Source of the DNA: Candidatus Kaistella beijingensis
Lineage (GTDB): Bacteria > Bacteroidota > Bacteroidia > Flavobacteriales > Weeksellaceae
Direction of reading: 5' to 3'
Assembly (NCBI RefSeq): GCF_020084865.1
Contig: NZ_CP071953.1
Location: 1,984,001-2,048,000, forward strand
DNA length: 64,000 nt
Shown here: piece after piece, positions 1 through 7,635 of the stretch
Layout of the letters: each line of letters starts with the position of its first letter
Numbering within the stretch: position 1 is the first letter of the stretch
The notes under the pieces: model-generated
Databases searched by the model: none
What the model was told of the DNA's origin: nothing
The model's input: the letters and a program-made list of their open reading frames with translations, nothing else
Program-made: the position numbers and the translations under genes

Positions 1-1
1 G

Positions 2-1108
2 AGTGTTGCATTTTTCAATCCTGCGGGAATTTCGTTTATTCCTAATAAACTGAGTGTTGCAGCGGGAGGGTTTGGAATTAATGCAGAAGTTGAATATCAA
101 AACCTGCAAACATTGGAGTCTTATAAAACAGACAACCCGATGGGAACGCCCATTTATTTCGCAGCTGCCTATAAAGTTTTAGACAATGTTTCATTGGGTT
201 TCAGTTTTGCAACGCCTTATGGAAGTACTGTAAAATGGCCAACAGATTGGGCGGGTAAAGAAATTGTACAGGAAATTGAATTAAAGGCTCTTTATTTCCA
301 ACCAATGGTTTCATTTAAACTTGCTGATTGGGTTTCTTTGGGAGGTAGCTTCATCTATGCAAAAGGAACGGTAGATTGGACAAAAGCGGTAACGCAATTG
401 GGAGGAACTTTGAATATTAAAGATGACGAAGCTTCAGGGAAGGGATTTGGTTTAGGGTTCTACTTCAGACCGACGGATAAACTTGATGTGAGCATCGCTT
501 ATCGTTCACCGGTTGATATGAAGGCAGATAAAGGTGTTGCTACTTTTAATATTTCCCCTAGTTTGTATCCGTTGGTTGGGCTTAACTCAAGCGGACAGGA
601 CAATTTTAAGGCGGTTTTGCCTTTGGTTGACGAATACACCATTGGTGCAACTTATAAAGTGACGCCAAAATGGCAAGTTTCGGGAGACTTCAATTACAGC
701 GGATGGGATCAGTATTATGCTTTAACACTTGATTTTGAAAAAGCACCAATAGGAAACCAGGCAAGTGACCCAACTGTTTTGATTACCCCAAAAAATTGGA
801 AAAGCACTAAAACGTGGAGAGTGGGTACACAGTATATGTTTACAGATGCTTTAGCAGGAAGATTAGGATATTATCATGATGAATCACCTTATGCTGATTC
901 TGATTTCAGCGCAGAAAGTCCATCTTTCGAAGCTAATGTAATTACCGGAGGTATTGGTTACAAATGGAAAGGTTTAGGAATTGATTTTTCCGGAGCGTAT
1001 AACTTCCAAACACCGAGAGAGGTAAAGAATTCTTTCTATAATTTTAACGGGCAGGCGAAAGCCAAAGCATATTTCTTTGGTTTAGGTTTATCATACAACG
1101 CATTTTAA
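2..1108 (+). CDS. OmpP1/FadL-family outer membrane transporter, 5' end outside the window
   Basis: The frame is open from the first full codon of the window, so the start is upstream and only the last 369 residues are visible. The first residues read SVAFFNPAG, matching the N-terminal FadL/OmpP1 segment that normally follows an NAAAxxxNPA motif. The rest is alternating, aromatic-rich beta-barrel sequence and ends in a short strand with terminal Phe, typical of outer-membrane barrels. The family moves long-chain fatty acids and other hydrophobic compounds across the outer membrane. It lies 19 bases before an SGNH lipoprotein in the same direction, a pairing common in Flavobacteriia; a joint role in lipid hydrolysis and uptake is inference. 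The internal TTG at 113 is not a start. Confidence 0.88.
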   Translation, partial: SVAFFNPAGISFIPNKLSVAAGGFGINAEVEYQNLQTLESYKTDNPMGTPIYFAAAYKVLDNVSLGFSFATPYGSTVKWPTDWAGKEIVQEIELKALYFQPMVSFKLADWVSLGGSFIYAKGTVDWTKAVTQLGGTLNIKDDEASGKGFGLGFYFRPTDKLDVSIAYRSPVDMKADKGVATFNISPSLYPLVGLNSSGQDNFKAVLPLVDEYTIGATYKVTPKWQVSGDFNYSGWDQYYALTLDFEKAPIGNQASDPTVLITPKNWKSTKTWRVGTQYMFTDALAGRLGYYHDESPYADSDFSAESPSFEANVITGGIGYKWKGLGIDFSGAYNFQTPREVKNSFYNFNGQAKAKAYFFGLGLSYNAF

Positions 1109-1127
1109 ATAAAATAAGAATCTACAC

Positions 1128-2690
1128 ATGAAAAAAATATTAATTTCAACAGTTGCTTTATCAACTTTATTATTTACGGTTAGCTGTAAAAGAGATTTTG
1201 ATACCGACGTAAGCAGCGTTACGGTTACAAAAGGCGACGCGGATTTCACAAAATACGTTTCCATCGGTAACTCACTAACTTCTGGTTACAGAGACGGAGC
1301 TTTATATATCGACGGGCAAAACGAATCTTTCCCTTCCATGATCGCAGCTCAAATGAAACTTGCGGGAGGTGGGGAATTCAAGCAGCCTTTAATGGCGGAC
1401 AACTTGGGTGGAATTCCTGCGGTTGGCTTCACCAATAAAAGAGTACTTACTCCAACAATGGGATTGGGTTTTGCTGCTGGAACAGGAGCTACAACTTTAG
1501 CTAATATTTACGCTTCGGGACCTTACAATAATATGGGGGTACCGGGAGCTAAATCTTACCATTTGGTTGCTCCAGGTTATGGAAATCCTGCAAATCTCCC
1601 TTTAGGAAAAGCGAATCCTTATTTCGTAAGATTTGCAAAAAACCCAGCAACATCGTCCGTATTAAGTGATGCGATGGAAATGAAGCCAAGCTTTTTCTCT
1701 CTTTGGATCGGAAATAATGATGTTCTTTCCTATGCAACAAACGGTGGTATGAACTCCACCACCGTAAACGGAGTTACCACTTATACTCCAGCGGTTGTTC
1801 AAACAGGAAATTTGGATCCCACAACATATAAAGGGAATGATATCTCTGATCCAAACGTTGTTGGTGGCGTAATTAAAAGTGTTTTGGACGGATTGAAAAG
1901 TGTTGGTTCTACAAAAGGCGTTATTGCAAATATTCCTAATGTAACAGCAATTCCTTTCTTCAACAGAGTGCCTTATAACACTATTGCGCTAGATGCGACT
2001 AAAGCTGCCGCAATCAATTCATCATTAATTAACCCATTAATTGGCGCATTAAATTATCTTGGACAATCAGGAAGATTCGTACCGGTAGTTGCAGGAAACA
2101 ACCCTGTAATTATTGTTGATAACTCTTTACCAAATGTTTCAGCAGGACTTACAGCGGTTCTAACAGCAAACGGTTATCCAGCTACACAAGCTGCGTTTTT
2201 AGGAAATGCTTTCGGGCAAGCTAGACAAGCTAAAGCGGGTGAACTAATCCTTTTAACAGCTTCCAATGAATTAGGTTTAGATGCAATTACCCGTCAAGCT
2301 CCAACTGCAACGTCACAATTCATTATTGGTGCATCTTTCCCACTTGCTGATCAGTTTTCTTTAACTTCGAAAGAGGTTAATAATATTGCAACAGCAGTTA
2401 CTGCTTACAACACTGCAATCAGCGGTTTAGCTTCTTCATATTCCCTTGCTTTGGTAGATGCAAATACAAAAATGGGAGAGCTCAATTCTACGGCCGGAAT
2501 CCAGTTTGATGGAGTGAAGTACACTGCAACATTTGTTACAGGAGGTTCATTCTCTCTTGATGGCGTTCATCCAACAGGAAGAGGATATGCTATTTTAGCT
2601 AACGAATTTATTAAAGCAATCAATGCAAAATATAGTTCCACATTACCGCTAGTAAATGTAAACAAGTACAGCGGAGTTACATTCCCTTAA
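1128..2690 (+). CDS. SGNH/GDSL-type hydrolase lipoprotein
   Basis: 520 residues. The N-terminus is a lipoprotein signal ending LLFTVSC, with the lipidated Cys near residue 20. SGNH blocks are visible: SIGNSLTSG near residue 48 (nucleophile Ser), WIGNNDVL in the middle (block III Asn), and DGVHPTGRGY near residue 477 (catalytic Asp and His). The spacing between blocks is longer than in small GDSL esterases, as in the Bacteroidota lipoprotein subgroup. It is probably a surface or periplasmic esterase/lipase of unknown substrate. It is likely co-transcribed with the FadL-type porin upstream and is closed by a strong terminator. Confidence 0.87.
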   Translation: MKKILISTVALSTLLFTVSCKRDFDTDVSSVTVTKGDADFTKYVSIGNSLTSGYRDGALYIDGQNESFPSMIAAQMKLAGGGEFKQPLMADNLGGIPAVGFTNKRVLTPTMGLGFAAGTGATTLANIYASGPYNNMGVPGAKSYHLVAPGYGNPANLPLGKANPYFVRFAKNPATSSVLSDAMEMKPSFFSLWIGNNDVLSYATNGGMNSTTVNGVTTYTPAVVQTGNLDPTTYKGNDISDPNVVGGVIKSVLDGLKSVGSTKGVIANIPNVTAIPFFNRVPYNTIALDATKAAAINSSLINPLIGALNYLGQSGRFVPVVAGNNPVIIVDNSLPNVSAGLTAVLTANGYPATQAAFLGNAFGQARQAKAGELILLTASNELGLDAITRQAPTATSQFIIGASFPLADQFSLTSKEVNNIATAVTAYNTAISGLASSYSLALVDANTKMGELNSTAGIQFDGVKYTATFVTGGSFSLDGVHPTGRGYAILANEFIKAINAKYSSTLPLVNVNKYSGVTFP

Positions 2691-2713
2691 CCTGTAATTA
2701 AAAATCAGTTTGT

Positions 2714-2752
2714 AAAACCACTCGAAATTCTTTTGGGTGGTTTTATTTTTTT
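2714..2752 (+). terminator. Intrinsic terminator after the SGNH lipoprotein gene
   Basis: AAAACCAC (2714-2721) pairs perfectly with GTGGTTTT (2737-2744) and is followed by a T-rich run. It ends the porin/lipoprotein unit just before the prs promoter. Confidence 0.85.
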
Positions 2753-2759
2753 AAATTTG
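2752..2759 (+). promoter_or_regulatory. -7 promoter element of prs
   Basis: TAAATTTG is an exact match to the Bacteroidota -7 consensus TAnnTTTG, 19 bases before the prs ATG. It abuts the preceding terminator. Confidence 0.7.
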
Positions 2760-2778
2760 TACATCTAAAAAAGTAAAA

Positions 2779-3717
2779 ATGGCTGAACAGGCAAGTTATC
2801 TATTTTCCACCAGAACAAGTAAAGCCTTGGCGGAAAAAATAGCCCATTATTACGGGCAGGACTTAGGAAAAATTAAAGTACAGGAATTTAGTGACGGTGA
2901 ATTTGAACCCGTTTTTGATCAATCCGTAAGAGGAGGAAGGGTTTTCTTAATAGGTTCCACATTTCCACCCGCAGACAATCTTTTGGAGCTTTTATTAATG
3001 ATTGACGCCGCAAAAAGAGCTTCCGCAAAGAGTATCACCGTAGTTCTTCCTTATTACGGTTTAGCAAGACAAGACAGAAAAGATCAGCCAAGAGCACCAA
3101 TCGGCGCAAAATTAGTGGCAAATCTTCTCACCGCAGCCGGAGCAACTAGAATCATGACGATGGATCTTCACGCGGATCAAATTCAAGGTTTCTTTGAAAT
3201 TCCGGTGGATCATCTTTATGCATCAACTTTATTTATTGATCATATACTTTCTTTAAACCTAGAAAACCTCACCATCGCTTCTCCAGATATGGGGGGAGCA
3301 AAAAGAGCAAAAAATTACGCAAGTCACCTTGGAGCAGAAGTGGTAATCTGTTATAAGGAAAGAAAAAAGGCAAACGTAGTGGAAGAAATGTTTTTGATAG
3401 GTGACGTAAAAGACCGAAACGTGATCCTCATCGACGACATGATAGATACAGCCGGAACACTTTGCAAAGCCGCAGATATTCTGATCGCAAACGGAGCAAA
3501 ATCTGTTCGAGCGATGGCAACTCACGGCGTTCTTTCCGGAAAAGCGTATGAAAACATACAGAACTCAAAAATTTCAGAAGTTATTGTAACCGATACCATT
3601 CCCGTAAAAACCGACTTGACCCCCAAAATAAAAGTACTTTCTTGCGCGGAGCTTTTTGCAGACGTGATGAGAATGGTACATGAGCATAAATCAATCAGCG
3701 ATAAGTTTATTATTTAA
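2779..3717 (+). CDS. prs: Ribose-phosphate pyrophosphokinase
   Basis: 312 residues, normal length for class I PRPP synthetase, which makes PRPP from ribose 5-phosphate and ATP for purine, pyrimidine, His, Trp and NAD synthesis. Visible motifs: RQDRK near residue 100 (ATP binding), DLHADQIQGFF near 128 (metal/ATP site), PDMGGAKRA near 170, and the PRPP-binding loop VILIDDMIDTAGT near 215. Cytoplasmic, forms hexamers in the family. It has its own promoter and terminator, so it is probably monocistronic. Confidence 0.97.
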   Translation: MAEQASYLFSTRTSKALAEKIAHYYGQDLGKIKVQEFSDGEFEPVFDQSVRGGRVFLIGSTFPPADNLLELLLMIDAAKRASAKSITVVLPYYGLARQDRKDQPRAPIGAKLVANLLTAAGATRIMTMDLHADQIQGFFEIPVDHLYASTLFIDHILSLNLENLTIASPDMGGAKRAKNYASHLGAEVVICYKERKKANVVEEMFLIGDVKDRNVILIDDMIDTAGTLCKAADILIANGAKSVRAMATHGVLSGKAYENIQNSKISEVIVTDTIPVKTDLTPKIKVLSCAELFADVMRMVHEHKSISDKFII

Positions 3718-3739
3718 TTTTGGATGCTGTCCATAGCTA

Positions 3740-3767
3740 AATCCTTCCGCAGCGAAGGATTTTTTTA
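3740..3767 (+). terminator. Intrinsic terminator of prs
   Basis: AATCCTTC (3740-3747) pairs with GAAGGATT (3754-3761), loop CGCAGC, followed by seven T. Confidence 0.85.
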
Positions 3768-3783
3768 TTACAAAACAAATTTA

Positions 3784-3791
3784 TATCTTTG
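3784..3791 (+). promoter_or_regulatory. -7 promoter element of rplY
   Basis: TATCTTTG followed by C is an exact TAnnTTTG match, 28 bases before the rplY ATG. Confidence 0.7.
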
Positions 3792-3819
3792 CACCCTAAA
3801 TTTTTAAACATTCATTGAA

Positions 3820-4476
3820 ATGAAATCAATTACAATTCAAGGTACAAAAAGAGAAAGCGTGGGCAAAAAGTCTACTAAAGCTTTACGTGATGCTGAATTA
3901 GTTCCTTGTGTTGTTTACGGAGGAAAAGAAACCTTAAATTTTTCTGCAGAAGAAAGATCTTTCAAAGGTTTGGTTTACACTCCTGAAGCACACACGGTAT
4001 CTATTGAGGTTGACGGAAACACAATTCCTGCCGTACTTCAGGACATCCAATTTCACCCAATCACCGACAAAATCCTTCATGCGGATTTCTACCAACTTTC
4101 AGATGACAAAGCTGTGGTAATGGAAGTTCCGGTAAGACTTACAGGTCGTGCAAAAGGTGTTGTTGCAGGTGGTGCACTTCGTCAGTCGTTCAGAAAGTTG
4201 AAACTAAAAGCGATCCCTGCAAACCTGCCGGATGAAATCGTGGTAGATGTAACGCCGCTTAAAATTGGTAACAAACTTTATGTTGGTGATATCAAAGCTG
4301 ATGGATTTACCTTCATGCATCCAGACAATGCGGTAGTTGTTGCCGTGAAGATGTCTAGAACTGCAATGAAAGGAGGTGCAGCTGCAATGGATGAAGAAGA
4401 CGAATTAGAAGCAGAAGAAGTAAAAGATCAATCTCCAGATGTTCCAACAACTGAAGAAAAATCTACTGAAGCATAA
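3820..4476 (+). CDS. rplY: 50S ribosomal protein L25/general stress protein Ctc
   Basis: 218 residues, the long (Ctc/TL5) form: an N-terminal L25 beta-barrel domain that binds 5S rRNA (starts [21 protein letters not shown] written in part; [16 protein letters not shown] near residue 80) followed by the C-terminal Ctc domain ([12 protein letters not shown] onward). It ends with an acidic tail (residues about 185-218, many Glu/Asp) with no clear role. Monocistronic between the terminators at 3740 and 4500. Confidence 0.95.
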   Translation: MKSITIQGTKRESVGKKSTKALRDAELVPCVVYGGKETLNFSAEERSFKGLVYTPEAHTVSIEVDGNTIPAVLQDIQFHPITDKILHADFYQLSDDKAVVMEVPVRLTGRAKGVVAGGALRQSFRKLKLKAIPANLPDEIVVDVTPLKIGNKLYVGDIKADGFTFMHPDNAVVVAVKMSRTAMKGGAAAMDEEDELEAEEVKDQSPDVPTTEEKSTEA

Positions 4477-4499
4477 GAAATTCAGAAATCGATACCAAG

Positions 4500-4528
4500 T
4501 CCCGTCAATTATTTTGGCGGGATTTTTT
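4500..4528 (+). terminator. Intrinsic terminator of rplY
   Basis: TCCCGTC (4500-4506) pairs with GGCGGGA (4516-4522) with one T-G wobble and is followed by six T. Confidence 0.85.
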
Positions 4529-4589
4529 ATTGCGGGGAGCGTGAAATTCCAGGAAGCAATCTCAATTTTTTGTAGGAGCAACGAAGTTT

Positions 4590-4710
4590 TCGCTTCTTTA
4601 AAAATCCGGTCCCGCTGTCACTACTCGCTTTTTTTCTGCGGCGGCGAAGCCGCCGCAGAAAAAAGAGCTCGAACATGCCGTTCCATCGGGGCTAAAACAA
4701 AAACTTCTTT
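4590..4710. repeat. REP-like element around a perfect 16-bp GC-rich palindrome
   Basis: TTTTTTCTGCGGCGGC (4630-4645) and its exact complement (4649-4664) flank a GAA triloop, so the core contains GCGAAGC, a heptamer known from DNA work as an unusually stable mini-hairpin. On neither strand is the stem followed by a T run outside it, so it is not an ordinary terminator. The flanking phrases (CCCGCTGTC on the left, ATCGGGGCTAAAAC on the right) look to me like dispersed repeats of this bacterial group, from memory. GC content is far above the neighbourhood. Confidence 0.6.
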
Positions 4711-4789
4711 TCCTCTTACCAGCAGGAAATAGTTGTTGTCGAGAATTCGTGGTAAATCGTTAATTTTACTTCAATCAAAACTTCAGAAA

Positions 4790-5401
4790 ATGCCCGTAAA
4801 CGACCAAAGAGTAGATGACTACATCGAAAAATCCGCAGAATTCGCAAAACCGATCTTAATTTATCTGCGAGAACTCATCCACGAAACCTGCCCCGAAGTT
4901 GAGGAAGGTTGGAAATGGAGCTTTCCCAACTTTATATACAAAGGTAAAATTCTCTGTTCGATGTCCGCATTCAAACACCATTGCGCTTTCGGATTTTGGC
5001 TGGAAAAAGAAATGAAGACCATGAAGGTACTCACCAAAAACATCGAAAAAAACTCCATGTTCTCTTTAGGGAAAATCACCAAAATTTCAGACCTTCCCTC
5101 AAAACCGCAACTTAAAGCCGCTATTAAAGAAGCAATGGAACTTACCGATATGGGCATAACCATAAAAAAAGCGCCACCGAAAAAAACTGAAATCGAAACA
5201 CCAAATTATTTTCTAGAAGCATTAGATTCAAATAAAAGGGCAAAAGAAATTTTCGAGAAATCGTCACCTTCTTTCCGTAAAGAATACATTTTGTGGATTA
5301 CCGACGCTAAAACAGAAACCACTAGAAACAAGCGATTAGAACAAGCTGTCGAATGGATTTCCGAAGGAAAAGGCAGAAATTGGAAATACGAAGAATGTTG
5401 A
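4790..5401 (+). CDS. DUF1801/YdeI-type protein (OmdA C-terminal domain)
   Basis: 203 residues from the ATG at 4790 (MPVNDQRVDDYI). The frame is open further upstream from 4733, but that stretch is not family-like and includes the likely promoter. The N-terminal half (KSAEFAKPILIYLRELIHE, then GWKWSFPNFIYKGKILC) is a DUF1801 domain, an iron-chaperone-fold family. The C-terminal 60 residues (ALDSNKRAKEIFEKSSPSF, then EYILWITDAKTETTRNKRL) are the YdeI/OmpD-associated domain, named for a protein linked to antimicrobial-peptide resistance in enteric bacteria. Actual function is unknown. A second OmdA-domain protein is at 25729. Confidence 0.85.
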   Translation: MPVNDQRVDDYIEKSAEFAKPILIYLRELIHETCPEVEEGWKWSFPNFIYKGKILCSMSAFKHHCAFGFWLEKEMKTMKVLTKNIEKNSMFSLGKITKISDLPSKPQLKAAIKEAMELTDMGITIKKAPPKKTEIETPNYFLEALDSNKRAKEIFEKSSPSFRKEYILWITDAKTETTRNKRLEQAVEWISEGKGRNWKYEEC

Positions 5402-5442
5402 TTTAAATTTTATATTTACATTTACATCAAGCAAACTTTGCC

Positions 5443-6072
5443 ATGAGCAAAAAATTTTTTTTCATGTTTTGTGTTTTTGGTCTGAAATTAATTTTCGGAC
5501 AGCAAAATATGGAGTTTAAATCGGTGAAGAACTATTTTGATTATCAACGATTTATGCTGAATAATGAATTTAAGAAGCGATTTGATAAAGAGCCGAATGT
5601 TTCCGGCAAAATCAATATTAAAAAAGATTTTTCAGAGTTCATGAAAAAAATGGACAGTATTCAAAATACCGCTTTAATTGGGGCTTTAATCAAAGTAAAA
5701 AACAGAGAAGATTTGAGCCGCCTAAACTTCCAGAATTTGCCACAAATCAGTTTAGAAAATCCTACAAAAACCGAACTCAGCAAAGAAGCAAAATATCCGG
5801 GAGGATTCGAAAATCTTCGCAGCCAGGTTGCCGATTTGTTTTATTCCGACGCTGTTTACACGCAAGAAAAGCAATTAAAAACAAATGTCGTTTTTGTAGT
5901 GGAGAAAGACGGCTCCATTAGTTCAGTACATGCAGAAGGCGAGAATTTCACCTTCAACCGACAAGCGGAAATCGCAATGTATCTTCTCCCGAACAAATTT
6001 GATCCCGCATTTATTAATGGTACAGCTGTTCGCTACAGATTCCGGCTTCCTTTGGCCATGAATTTTGAATAA
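5443..6072 (+). CDS. Secreted protein with TonB C-terminal-like domain
   Basis: 209 residues. An N-terminal signal peptide (cleavage likely after IFG near residue 19). The middle is a charged helical linker. The last 90 residues (EAKYPGGFENLRSQVADLF, VVFVVEKDGSISSVHAEG, then RYRFRLPL) follow the TonB_C pattern seen in many small Bacteroidota proteins: a PGG start, a VxFxVxxDGxI strand and a final barrel-contact strand. There is no transmembrane anchor beyond the signal, so it is not a classical energy transducer. Probably periplasmic; partner unknown. Confidence 0.7.
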   Translation: MSKKFFFMFCVFGLKLIFGQQNMEFKSVKNYFDYQRFMLNNEFKKRFDKEPNVSGKINIKKDFSEFMKKMDSIQNTALIGALIKVKNREDLSRLNFQNLPQISLENPTKTELSKEAKYPGGFENLRSQVADLFYSDAVYTQEKQLKTNVVFVVEKDGSISSVHAEGENFTFNRQAEIAMYLLPNKFDPAFINGTAVRYRFRLPLAMNFE

Positions 6073-6139
6073 TTTTCTGATCTTGATTGAAATCAAGGAA
6101 TTGGGTTTGGGGGAAAATGGGCTGCAAAGAAAGATATAA

Positions 6140-6271
6140 TTTTTGAGGCGAGTTTTTGCTAGAAGATTCGGAGTTAAAGAAACGAGTGATTTTTTAGATG
6201 AAGTAAACAAAATTACAGGAAAGGGGGATGCTTGGAATTGGTTACCGTTTCTAATATATAAAAAATATTGA
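6140..6271 (+). pseudogene. Possible C-terminal remnant of a lost gene
   Basis: Between the TonB-C-like gene and tadA, one frame from 6140 reads 43 codons without a conventional start and ends at TGA 6269-6271. The translation (RRVFARRFGVKETSDFLDEV, then KGDAWNWLPFLIYKKY) looks protein-like: mixed hydrophobic and charged, and an aromatic end. An in-frame stop at 6137 cuts it off upstream. I do not recognise the family. It may be chance coding sequence. Confidence 0.25.
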
Positions 6272-6281
6272 TGAAAAGGTT

Positions 6282-6289
6282 TAGTTTTG
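6282..6289 (+). promoter_or_regulatory. -7 promoter element of tadA
   Basis: TAGTTTTG followed by C, exact TAnnTTTG match, 38 bases before the tadA ATG. Confidence 0.6.
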
Positions 6290-6327
6290 CACTGAACCTT
6301 TTTTAATATTAAGACCTAAATAAATTG

Positions 6328-6759
6328 ATGTTTTCCGACGAATATTTTATGAAAATCGCTTTGCAGGAAGCAGAAACCGCACTTGAAAAAGATGAGGTCC
6401 CCATCGGTTGTATCATTGTTTCAAACAACAGAATTATTGCAAGAGCGCATAACCTCACCGAAACTTTGAACGATGTCACGGCACATGCAGAAATGCAGGC
6501 AATTACTTCCGCCGCCAACTTTTTGGGCGGAAAATATTTGCAGAATTGCACAATGTACGTCACGCTAGAACCTTGCGTGATGTGTTGCGGCGCCTTGAAT
6601 TGGTCGCAAATTTCTAAAGTGGTCATCGGAGCAAGAGATGAACAAAGAGGATTTATCAACAAAAACTTGTCACTTCATCCAAAAACGGAAATCGTTTCTG
6701 GAGTCTTGGAGAATGAGTGTTCTGCGATCATTAAGGAGTTTTTTAAGAATAAGAGATGA
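6328..6759 (+). CDS. tadA: tRNA-specific adenosine deaminase
   Basis: 143 residues from ATG 6328 (MFSDEYFMKIALQEA); a TTG three bases upstream is less likely. Zinc deaminase signature: HAEMQAI (zinc His and catalytic Glu) near residue 53 and PCVMCCGAL (two zinc Cys) near residue 83. TadA converts A34 of tRNA-Arg(ACG) to inosine. It converges on coaX, with only 23 bases between the stops. Confidence 0.95.
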   Translation: MFSDEYFMKIALQEAETALEKDEVPIGCIIVSNNRIIARAHNLTETLNDVTAHAEMQAITSAANFLGGKYLQNCTMYVTLEPCVMCCGALNWSQISKVVIGARDEQRGFINKNLSLHPKTEIVSGVLENECSAIIKEFFKNKR

Positions 6760-6782
6760 AAATCGGGTCTTGGCTCTGCTCT

Positions 6783-7541
6783 TTACAAATCTTTCCCCAA
6801 AAAATACAATCCCTTCAGCGTATGCAACCGATCCGCAACGTGAATTTTATCCGTCAATGGTTTGTAAACATGTGATACTCCGCCTGTTGCAACCACGAAA
6901 CAATCGTCTTGTACTTCATCATTGATTCGGTCGATAAAACCTTCCACCATTCCAAGGAATCCGTAAACCATTCCGCTCTGCATACAGGAAACGGTGTCTA
7001 AACCGAGAACTCTTTTAGGTTTTACCAATTCGATTTCAGGGAGTTGTGCGGTTTGTCCAACTAAAGAATTCAAGGAGGTAATAATTCCGGGAGCGATGAT
7101 TACGCCTAAAGTTTCGCCTTTTTCGTCAATGCAACTTGCGGTTAAAGCCGTACCAAAATCGAGGATGATTTTCTTTTTTCCGGGATAAAGGTAGTGTGAA
7201 GCAACTAAATTTGCATAAATATCCGTTCCCATTTGCTTTGACTTAGGCTGAACTTCAGAATGCGTTGTTCGGTCGACAATTACCGGTTTTTTGCCGTGAA
7301 TTTTTTCGATCGCCCTCGAAATATCGTGCGTCAATTGTGGAACAACGGAACCGATGATGATTTTATCGATATTTTCAGCTTCAATTTTGTGGGTTTGATA
7401 CATCATCATAAATTGCATCTGCAATTCATCGCTTGTTCGGTACGGTTTGGTGTTCAGAATCCACGAAATGTCGCAATTGTCGTCATCAAAAAGTCCGAAT
7501 CTGATGTTGGTATTGCCGATGTTGATTACGATTGAAGTCAT
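6783..7541 (-). CDS. coaX: Type III pantothenate kinase
   Basis: 252 residues. First step of CoA synthesis (pantothenate to 4'-phosphopantothenate), ASKHA fold. Motifs: an N-terminal phosphate loop INIGNTNIRFG, the family GTD segment (MGTDIYANLVAS, catalytic base Asp), and DFGTALTASCID. The N-terminal loop usually reads DxGNT; here the first position is Asn (codon AAC, residue 7), and the Arg often following GxD is Ile. No other pantothenate kinase is in the window. It lies downstream of the M1 peptidase on the same strand, separated by repeats. Confidence 0.92.
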   Translation of the reverse strand: MTSIVINIGNTNIRFGLFDDDNCDISWILNTKPYRTSDELQMQFMMMYQTHKIEAENIDKIIIGSVVPQLTHDISRAIEKIHGKKPVIVDRTTHSEVQPKSKQMGTDIYANLVASHYLYPGKKKIILDFGTALTASCIDEKGETLGVIIAPGIITSLNSLVGQTAQLPEIELVKPKRVLGLDTVSCMQSGMVYGFLGMVEGFIDRINDEVQDDCFVVATGGVSHVYKPLTDKIHVADRLHTLKGLYFLGKDL

Positions 7542-7544
7542 CTG

Positions 7545-7578
7545 GTTTTAGTTTAAGGTTTCAGGTTTAAAGTTTCAA
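7545..7578. repeat. Heptad tract GTTTmAr
   Basis: Four consecutive heptamers in strict 7-bp phase: GTTTAAG, GTTTCAG, GTTTAAA, GTTTCAA (7551-7578), preceded by a partial copy. It sits directly upstream of coaX (on the coding-strand sense the complement) and runs into the next repeat. Confidence 0.7.
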
Positions 7579-7588
7579 GTTGTGCTAA

Positions 7589-7628
7589 AATTCACCATTG
7601 ACAGCGAAGCGAATTCACCATTCACTCC
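7589..7628. repeat. ATTCACCATT dispersed repeat, copy 1
   Basis: Two ATTCACCATT words flank a GCGAAGC core (ATTCACCATTGACAGCGAAG, then CGAATTCACCATTCACTCC). The same arrangement recurs at 42816-42853 and, inverted, at 49071-49117. Confidence 0.75.
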
Positions 7629-7635
7629 TTAGGAA

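Noticed and set aside
4439..4732. 97-residue + strand frame after rplY
   Set aside because: It runs through the rplY terminator and the GC palindrome; no family features.
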